Origin: DATBGZ01 sp036557785
Lineage (GTDB): Bacteria; Actinomycetota; Actinomycetes; Mycobacteriales; Micromonosporaceae
Assembly: GCA_036557785.1 (NCBI GenBank)
Contig: DATBGZ010000026.1
Coordinates: 62,001-126,000 of the forward strand
Length of the DNA stretch: 64,000 nucleotides
Direction: 5' to 3'
Shown here: positions 59,201 to 64,000 of the stretch, piece by piece
Layout: each line of letters begins with the position of its first letter
Position numbering within the stretch: the first letter of the stretch is position 1
Program-made: the position numbers and the translations under genes
Notes under the pieces: model-generated
Told to the model about the DNA's origin: nothing
Seen by the model: the letters and a program-made list of their open reading frames with translations, nothing else
Database searches by the model: none

Positions 59201-59640
59201 CACTGCCCAGCATCGGCCAGATCCGTCGGCGACGGCTCGGCCGTGGGGGGATGCCCGGCCATTGGCGGCTGGTCGACCATCGACGGCTGCTGAGCCATAC
59301 GGGGCTCGTCGGCCGGCGGCGGCTGCTCGGCCGGCGAGGGTGGCCATGCCGCCGGTGGACTCCAGGCCGGTGGGCTCCACGGCTCGGGCGGCGTCCAGGT
59401 GTCGTCCTCGCTGTCGCCGGCGGCACCGTTGGGCTCGGCGTAGCCGTTCGGCTCCGTGTACCCGTCGGGCTCGACGTCGCTGTCGGCCGTCGCAGCGGTC
59501 GGCTCGCGGCGGGGATCCGTGGCGGGCTCAGGGCTGGGAGCGGACCGGCGCCACGCCAGTGCCGACGACAGGTCGGTGCGGCGGCTCGGATCGCGCTGCG
59601 GGTTCTCGGGACCGTCCATCGTGATCTCCGGATTGCTCAT
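56236..59640 (-). CDS. purL: FGAM synthase subunit PurL with very long N-terminal extension
   Basis: The catalytic part (about residues 370-1134) is a standard small PurL: ELAMYAVMWSEHCSYKSSKVH, SHNHPSFVEPHQGAATGVGG, and GGAGLTCALSEMAAA, using ATP to make FGAM with PurQ and PurS. About 370 residues come first, rich in Pro, Ala, Glu, Asp and Val (AGVVEAGVVDADVVDAPAAY and PSMVDQPPMAGHPPTAEPSP), with DNA repeats of 15 bp. The long form starts at an ATG that overlaps the purQ stop (ATGA), so it is really translated. Streptomyces PurL is about 750 residues. Confidence 0.95.
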   Translation of the reverse strand: MSNPEITMDGPENPQRDPSRRTDLSSALAWRRSAPSPEPATDPRREPTAATADSDVEPDGYTEPNGYAEPNGAAGDSEDDTWTPPEPWSPPAWSPPAAWPPSPAEQPPPADEPRMAQQPSMVDQPPMAGHPPTAEPSPTDLADAGQWYVAEEQTEWPAAQPSVAGPQWGAVEAPAAGSPRPGVEPLVVPAAQWAVTKPETVDEAAVPAPTGQAWPPPSMVEAHVVETPIAETQVVEAQVIEPVAEEDLVPADVDAADMVDAGVVEAGVVDADVVDAPAAYLEASTVDADPTVGDLTASDGAPGPYERQEALHVATGQYPLVSREPATLPADGMAESSVDGDAMTPPPVPPEELPPIDAILPRAEGYREVGFDTVHRSLATAAEFQPYRELGLEPDEYARIKQILGRRPTESELAMYAVMWSEHCSYKSSKVHLRQFAELAERIKAQNAEKGPRSDRMLAGMGANAGVVRVSDRLAVTFKVESHNHPSFVEPHQGAATGVGGIVRDILAMGARPVAVMDPLRFGEPDHEDTRRVLPGVVAGIGGYGNCLGLPNIGGEVVFDECYQGNPLVNALCVGVLPVDKLQQKAANGPGNVVVLIGAKTGRDGIGGVSVLASSTFGQGSENRRPSVQVGDPFLEKLLIEACLEIYDLNLVAGIQDLGGAGLTCALSEMAAAAGQGMAVNLDLVPLREPSMRAEEVLVSESQERMLLVVTPENLPVVLSICARWGVLATAIGEVTAPEAHGSGQLRIWWRGEVIVDVPPGSLADDGPVYARPMREPFERELMKVDRPETLPRPESAAQLRETLLRMAGSPNLCDKGWVTEQYDRYVLGNTVLAQPEDSGVIRVDEATGLGIALSVDGNGRYARLDPYIGAKLALAEAYRNVAVTGAAPVAVTDCLNFGSPEDPGVMWQFAETVRGLADGCAELGIPVTGGNVSFYNQTGGNPIHPTPVVGVLGVFEDVARRVPMGFSGEGDAIFLLGQTRDELGGSEWAHVTHRHLGGEPPAVDLAAEQRLAGLLAEAARLGYLTAAHDLSEGGLAQGLTECCLRRNMGAHVALPPDGQSPFVHLFSESSARALVSVRKGQEQAFASLADRHGVPKNALGIVAGTSLVFDELFEVDLDELRRAHTATLPALFG
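58816..58890. repeat. 15 bp tandem repeats within the purL extension
   Basis: GTCAACCACGCCGGC (58831-58845), CTCAACCACGCCGGC and GTCAACCATGTCCGC are consecutive, with decayed units GTCGACGACATCGGC before and GGCATCGACGTCCGC after. They encode the VVDA/VVEA-type segments of the PurL N-terminal extension. Confidence 0.85.
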
Positions 59641-60470
59641 CGCGCCGTGGCGCTGGCCTTGCCCCGACGGCCAAAGCGCGAGGACCGCTCCTGGCCACGC
59701 CCGCCGGCCTCGCTGACGCCCGCTGGCGACGCGGCCGCGCCGACGCCCTGCCCGGCGCCGTTGGCGGCACCCCGCCCGGCCTCAGCCCCGCCCGGACCCG
59801 CCGCCAGAGCGCGGAAGACCGAAAGGAAGAAGCTCTGGCCGTCCAGCGAGGGCCCGGTCAGCTCGTCGACCGCGTGCTCGGGGTGCGGCATGAGTCCGAC
59901 CACGTTGCCGGTCTCGTTGCGAATGCCGGCGATGTCGCGCAGCGAGCCGTTCGGGTTGCCGCCGATGTACCGGGCGATCACGCGGTCGGATGCCTCAAGC
60001 TCGTCGAGCGTCCGGGCGTCAGCGACGAAGCAGCCCTCACCGTTCTTGATCGGGATGACGATGTCCTGACCGGGCGCGAACGCATTGGTCCATGCCGATG
60101 CCACCGAACCCACCTGCAGGCGCTGGTCACGGTTGCGAAAGTGCAGGTGCTGGTTGCGAACAAGGGCACCGGGCAGCAGGTGCGCCTCGCAGAGGATCTG
60201 GAAGCCGTTGCAGATTCCCAGCACGGGCATGCCCTCCCGGGCAGCCGCGGTGATGGAGTCCATAACTGGCGCGAACCGAGCGATCGCGCCACAGCGCAGG
60301 TAGTCGCCGTACGAGAAGCCACCCGGCAGGATCACCGCGTCGACGCCGTGCAGGGACGGGTCGGCGTGCCAGAGGCGCACCGCGGTTCCGCCGCAGCGGC
60401 GCACCGCGCGGACCGCGTCCCGGTCATCCAGCGACCCGGGGAAGGTCACGACACCGACGATGATGCTCAT
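59637..60470 (-). CDS. purQ: FGAM synthase glutaminase subunit PurQ with basic C-terminal tail
   Basis: The class I glutaminase has the nucleophile in GMPVLGICNGFQILCEAHLL and the His/Glu pair in GLMPHPEHAVDE. It supplies ammonia to PurL. The domain of about 225 residues is followed by about 50 residues of Gly/Ala-rich, then basic sequence (QERSSRFGRRGKASATAR). The ATG at 60470 overlaps the purS stop (ATGA). The stop in turn overlaps the purL start. Confidence 0.95.
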   Translation of the reverse strand: MSIIVGVVTFPGSLDDRDAVRAVRRCGGTAVRLWHADPSLHGVDAVILPGGFSYGDYLRCGAIARFAPVMDSITAAAREGMPVLGICNGFQILCEAHLLPGALVRNQHLHFRNRDQRLQVGSVASAWTNAFAPGQDIVIPIKNGEGCFVADARTLDELEASDRVIARYIGGNPNGSLRDIAGIRNETGNVVGLMPHPEHAVDELTGPSLDGQSFFLSVFRALAAGPGGAEAGRGAANGAGQGVGAAASPAGVSEAGGRGQERSSRFGRRGKASATAR

Positions 60471-60721
60471 GCCGACGCCCCAGCGGGATCTTCCATGCGG
60501 ACCGTATAGTCCTCGATGACGGGGTTGGCCAGCAGCTTGTCGGCGATCTGCCGGGCCTGATCGAGATCGGGCTCGCCGGCGAACTCGATCTCGATCCGCT
60601 TTCCGACCCGGACCGATGTCACGCCGGTGACCCCGAACCTCGGCAAGGCACCCGCCACCGCCTGACCCTGGGGGTCCAGGATCTCTGGCTTCAACATGAC
60701 ATCCACGACGACGCGAGCCAC
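60467..60721 (-). CDS. purS: FGAM synthase small subunit PurS
   Basis: The 84-residue protein, VVVDVMLKPEILDPQGQAV then GVTGVTSVRVGKRIEIEF and VIEDYTVRME, is a typical PurS, bridging PurL and PurQ. The GTG at 60721 starts the purS-purQ-purL operon. The upstream gap of 195 bases to the GDT1-type gene must contain the promoter. Confidence 0.94.
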   Translation of the reverse strand: MARVVVDVMLKPEILDPQGQAVAGALPRFGVTGVTSVRVGKRIEIEFAGEPDLDQARQIADKLLANPVIEDYTVRMEDPAGASA

Positions 60722-60916
60722 GGCGTGCTCCTGACTGTGGTCCGGTTCTCTCCACCAGGCCCACCCGGCGGCCGCCCCGACGACCGTGCGTGCTGGTAAT
60801 GGGCGCAGCCCAGCCTACCGGGCCGGACGGGTTTGCGGATCACCGGGCATTGAGCGGATCGCATCGTCACGCCGCGCATCGGCACCGCTACGCGGCACTG
60901 GTCACAACGCTGCGCC

Positions 60917-61534
60917 TCAACCCGTGATCAAGGTGAACAGGATCACCGCGACAATTGCCACGCAGACCGCTGCGCCGACGTACCGGATGATCTGCAGCCG
61001 CACATAGCGCAGGATCACCTGGCCGAGCAGGACCCCCAAGCCGGCCACCAGGGCGAGGCCGACCAGCGACCCGACGAAGACCGGTACCGGCGGTCGGCCG
61101 GCGGCGACGAGACCCGCCGTCAGCAACTGGGACAGATCGCCCCATTCGGCCAGGAAAAGGACGATGAAGGTCGCGCCAAATGCCCGCCAGCCCGTCCGGG
61201 GCTCGGCGGCCTTCTCCTCATAGCGCCGCTCCTGCTCGACCTGCCCGGTGTCTGCCTCACGGGCGCCGCGCACCAGCAGCACTGCGCCGAGCGCGAAGAG
61301 CACCGCGGCACCGATCCGTACGGGCAGGTCGGGCAGTAGCGCGATGATCCCGCCGGCCGTCACGGCGACCACGCACTGGATCGCGAATGCCGCAGTGGCC
61401 CCGAGCCACACGGGCAACGGCCGGTAGCGCGTGGAGAGCACGAGGGTGGCGATGAAGGTCTTGTCCGGCAGCTCCACCGGCACGATGAGCAGCAGCGCGG
61501 AGCCCGCCGCCGCGAGCCAGGTCGTCACGTTCAC
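60917..61534 (-). CDS. TMEM165/GDT1 family cation transporter
   Basis: The 205-residue membrane protein has six helices in two repeats and the two family signatures, VELPDKTF at 20-27 (E-x-x-D-K-T) and EWGDLSQ at 130-136. Members export Mn2+ or Ca2+ in exchange for protons. The GTG at 61534 overlaps the purB stop (GTGA), so it is coupled to purB. The charged loop after helix 3 (EADTGQVEQERRYEEK) is typical. Confidence 0.9.
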   Translation of the reverse strand: MNVTTWLAAAGSALLLIVPVELPDKTFIATLVLSTRYRPLPVWLGATAAFAIQCVVAVTAGGIIALLPDLPVRIGAAVLFALGAVLLVRGAREADTGQVEQERRYEEKAAEPRTGWRAFGATFIVLFLAEWGDLSQLLTAGLVAAGRPPVPVFVGSLVGLALVAGLGVLLGQVILRYVRLQIIRYVGAAVCVAIVAVILFTLITG

Positions 61535-62976
61535 AGGATCGGGGCCGGGACGTAGGCGGCGGCGGCCGGGTGCTCCGAGACAACGGCCGCGACGCGGTCG
61601 GCCACCGCGCGCACCTGTGCCGAGGCCATGCCCACGAATGCGCCGGGGTCGGCCACCAGCGCCTCGATCTCCTCCCGCGACAGGCGCAGCCGGTCGTCGG
61701 CGGCGAGACGGTCGAGCAGGTCGTTGGTGGCCATCGCCTTCTCCCGCATCGCGAGCGCGACCGCGACGGCGTGCTGCCGGATGACCTCGTGCGCGGTCTC
61801 CCGGCCGACGCCACGCCGCACCGACGCGACGAGGACCTTGGTGGTGGCGAGGAAGGGTAGGTAGCGGTCCAGCTCCCGCTCGATCACCGCGGGGTAGGCG
61901 CCCAGCTCGGCGAGCACCGTCAGCAGCGTCTGGAACAGGCCGTCAGCGGCGAAGAACGCGTCGGGCAGGGCGACCCGCCGGACGACCGAGCAGAAGACGT
62001 CGCCCTCGTTCCACTGTGCCCCGGCCAGTTCGGCTGCCATCGACTGGTATCCCCGCAGCACCACCGCGAGGCCATTGATCCGTTCACAAGAGCGGCTGTT
62101 CATCTTGTGGGGCATGGCCGATGAGCCGACCTGTCCGGGTGCGAACCCCTCGGTCGCGAGCTCGTTGCCGGCCATGAGCCTGATCGTGGTCGCCAGCGAT
62201 GACGGGCCGGCCGCGGCCTGAACCAGGGCGGAGATCGCGTCCAGGTCGAGCGAGCGCGGGTAGATCTGCCCGACGCTGGAGAGCACGCGGGCGAACCCGA
62301 GGTGCCGCGCGACCGCCTCCTCGAGCGCTGCGACCTTCTCCGCGTCGCCGAGCAGGTCGAGCTGGTCCGCCGCCGTACCCACCGGGCCCTTGATCCCGCG
62401 AAGCGGGTACCGAGCGATCAGCTCGCAGATCCGCTCATAGGCGAGCAGCACCTCCTCGGTGGCACTGGCGAACCGCTTGCCGAGGGTGGTGGCCTGGGCG
62501 GGGACGTTGTGCGACCGACCCACCATCACCAGGCCGTCGAAGGACACCGCCCGGGCGGCGAGCCTGGCCAGCGCCGCGACCATGCGATCGCGAACCAGCT
62601 CGAGGCTGGATCGGACCTGCATCTGCTCGACGTTTTCCGTCAGGTCGCGCGAGGTCATCGCCTTGTGGATGTGCTCGTGCCCGGCCAGCGCCGCGAACTC
62701 CTCGATCCGCGCCTTCACGTCGTGGCGGGTGACCTGCTCCCGTGCGGCGATGCTGGCCAGGTCAACCCGGTCCAGTACGGCCTCGTACGCCTCGACCACT
62801 CCGTCCGGCACGTCCACGCCGAGATCGCGCTGGGCCCGCAGCACCGCCAGCCACAGCCGGCGCTCCGCCCGGATCTTCTCCTCGGCGGACCAGATCGCGG
62901 TCATCTCGGTCGATGCATACCGGGCCGCCAGGACGTCGGGTATCACCGGGTGCTGCGTCGCCGTGGCTGCTGTCAC
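61531..62976 (-). CDS. purB: Adenylosuccinate lyase
   Basis: The 481-residue enzyme cleaves SAICAR and adenylosuccinate in purine synthesis. It has the fumarase/lyase signature GSSAMPHKMNSRSCERI and the active-site region HKAMTSRDLTENVEQ. The GTG at 62976 starts it. Gene order purB-GDT1-purS-purQ-purL on one strand groups most of the pathway. Confidence 0.95.
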   Translation of the reverse strand: MTAATATQHPVIPDVLAARYASTEMTAIWSAEEKIRAERRLWLAVLRAQRDLGVDVPDGVVEAYEAVLDRVDLASIAAREQVTRHDVKARIEEFAALAGHEHIHKAMTSRDLTENVEQMQVRSSLELVRDRMVAALARLAARAVSFDGLVMVGRSHNVPAQATTLGKRFASATEEVLLAYERICELIARYPLRGIKGPVGTAADQLDLLGDAEKVAALEEAVARHLGFARVLSSVGQIYPRSLDLDAISALVQAAAGPSSLATTIRLMAGNELATEGFAPGQVGSSAMPHKMNSRSCERINGLAVVLRGYQSMAAELAGAQWNEGDVFCSVVRRVALPDAFFAADGLFQTLLTVLAELGAYPAVIERELDRYLPFLATTKVLVASVRRGVGRETAHEVIRQHAVAVALAMREKAMATNDLLDRLAADDRLRLSREEIEALVADPGAFVGMASAQVRAVADRVAAVVSEHPAAAAYVPAPIL

Positions 62977-63053
62977 CGCTCCATGGTGTCAGCAACCGTA
63001 CGGTCGCTCGCGGCCCGCCTCTCGACGACGATGCGCGCCCGCCCTAAAGTTAC

Positions 63054-63063
63054 CTACCAGTAG
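63054..63063. promoter_or_regulatory. Short dyad before the acyl-CoA dehydrogenase gene
   Basis: CTACCAGTAG has CTAC/GTAG arms around CA, within AAAGTTACCTACCAGTAGCTT. It lies about 43 bases before the ATG at 63106, in the divergent promoter region with purB. It could be half of a TetR-type operator, but this is weak. Confidence 0.25.
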
Positions 63064-63105
63064 CTTTGCGCCGACGTTCCGGGCCAGCCTGGAGGAGCAT
63101 CCGAC

Positions 63106-64000
63106 ATGGCCGAATTCTCGCTTCATCTCAACGAGGAGCAGACCGAGCTGCAGGCCTGGCTGCACGGCTTCGCCCGTGATGTGGTCAGGCCGGCCGCGGC
63201 CGAGTGGGACGCGAACGAGGCGACCCCGTGGCCGATCATCCAGGAGGCGGCCAAGATCGGCCTGTACAGCTTCGAGTTCCTGGCGAACGCCCACAACGAC
63301 GCGACCGGACTGTCGCTGTGCCTGGCCAACGAAGAACTCTTCTGGGGTGACGCCGGCATCGCCATGGCGATCATGGGCACCTCACTCGCTGTGGCGGCCA
63401 TCTATGGCTCGGGGACCACGGAACAGCTCCTCGAGTGGGTCCCGCAGTGCTTCGGTGACGTCGACGATCCCAAGGTCGGCGCGTTCTGCTCGACCGAGCC
63501 CGAAGCCGGCTCGGATGTCGGCGCGATGCGCACCCGGGCCCGCTACGAGGAGGCGACCGATACCTGGGTCATCAACGGGCAGAAGGCCTTCGCCACCAAC
63601 GGCGGCATCGCGAACGTGCACGTGGTGACCGCGTCGGTCGACCCGGAACTCGGCTCGCGGGGCCAGGCCGCGTTCGTGGTCCCGCCCGGCACGCCGGGCC
63701 TGGTCGCGGCCAGGAAGCACCACAAGCTCGGCCTTCGTGCATCGCACACCGCCGATGTGTTCCTCGACGACGTCCGGCTGCCCGGCTCCTGCCTGCTCGG
63801 CGGACGGGACAAGCTGCTGGCCCGGCTCGAGAAGGCCCGGGCGGGTGAGCGGGCCGGGGTCCAGGCGTCGATGCGCACCTTCGAGTTCACCCGGCCGACG
63901 GTCGGCGCCCAGGCGCTCGGCATCGCCCGTGCGGCCTACGAGTACGCCCTGGAGTACGCCAAGGGCCGGGTCCAGTTCGGACGGCCGATCATCGACAACC
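63106..64000 (+). CDS. Acyl-CoA dehydrogenase (partial at window end)
   Basis: The first 298 residues match acyl-CoA dehydrogenases: an N-terminal helical domain (HLNEEQTELQAWLHGFARDVV), the FAD-binding FCSTEPEAGSDVGAMRTRA, WVINGQKAFATNGG, the beta domain HKLGLRASHTADVFLDDVRLPG and the C-terminal start GAQALGIARAAYEYALEYA with GRVQFGRPI. It oxidises an acyl-CoA, with FAD passing electrons to ETF. GGAGGAG eight bases before the ATG fixes the start. The gene continues beyond base 64000. Confidence 0.93.
   Translation, partial: MAEFSLHLNEEQTELQAWLHGFARDVVRPAAAEWDANEATPWPIIQEAAKIGLYSFEFLANAHNDATGLSLCLANEELFWGDAGIAMAIMGTSLAVAAIYGSGTTEQLLEWVPQCFGDVDDPKVGAFCSTEPEAGSDVGAMRTRARYEEATDTWVINGQKAFATNGGIANVHVVTASVDPELGSRGQAAFVVPPGTPGLVAARKHHKLGLRASHTADVFLDDVRLPGSCLLGGRDKLLARLEKARAGERAGVQASMRTFEFTRPTVGAQALGIARAAYEYALEYAKGRVQFGRPIIDN

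Noticed and set aside
1..64000. tRNA or rRNA genes
   Set aside because: I looked for tRNA-like arms and conserved rRNA segments, especially at the element ends, and saw none I could support.

Overview
This 64 kb window is chromosomal DNA from a high-GC actinobacterium. The evidence is the GC-rich coding with strong third-position bias, frequent GTG starts, and marker genes such as bldC, a DUF3073 gene, actinobacterial leuA and lysC-asd. The block vdh - conserved unknown - bldC beside DUF3073 - purM - purF - SCP-like - secreted VDWLDD-tail protein - purL/purQ/purS resembles the Streptomyces purine/bldC neighbourhood as I remember it. I cannot name the genus; a filamentous, Micromonospora- or Frankia-like lineage would fit.

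Region 1 (1-20530) is accessory and mixed. It holds an ATPase-nuclease gene behind a 20 bp palindrome, a frameshifted XRE regulator remnant, an acetyltransferase, a lipoprotein, an ArsB-like transporter with a universal stress protein, and a drug-efflux MFS gene divergent from a TetR regulator across three 15 bp operators. A TusA-like fusion protein, a DsrE protein, a large LuxR ATPase, an AlkZ-like winged-helix protein, a DivIVA/Scy-like coiled coil and an MBL hydrolase follow. A PadR/ABC/FtsX operon comes next, then a second PurM-like protein and a 43-residue membrane protein.

Region 2 (about 20578-32508) is an integrative element with a large serine integrase. No capsid, terminase or conjugation gene is visible. 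Candidate ends are a 9 bp direct repeat whose reconstructed empty site has dyad symmetry. Its cargo looks defensive: a PIN-domain protein converges on an ApeA-like HEPN protein that sits behind a GntR repressor with 10 bp-phased repeats. Four rightward small genes of the element each have a hairpin ending 23-26 nt before the start codon, and two of these hairpins covary.

Region 3 (32668-46765) is core metabolism and transport. It has a GGDEF cyclase with an I-site, asd and lysC (with an internal beta-subunit start), leuA behind a Leu-codon leader peptide and attenuator, and an oligopeptide ABC transporter in the order C-A-B-D-F with a terminator between A and B. A secreted HNH nuclease follows.

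Region 4 (46799-64000) is the bldC-vdh-purine block. Between DUF3073 and purM lies a RiPP cassette: a radical SAM/SPASM maturase and a 77-residue aromatic-rich precursor, in the same direction as purF-purM. The purS-purQ-purL genes are coupled by ATGA overlaps, but about 1.3 kb of low-complexity coding has expanded at the purQ/purL junction. It gives PurQ a basic tail and PurL an N-terminal extension of roughly 370 residues. purB, a GDT1-type transporter and the start of an acyl-CoA dehydrogenase close the window.
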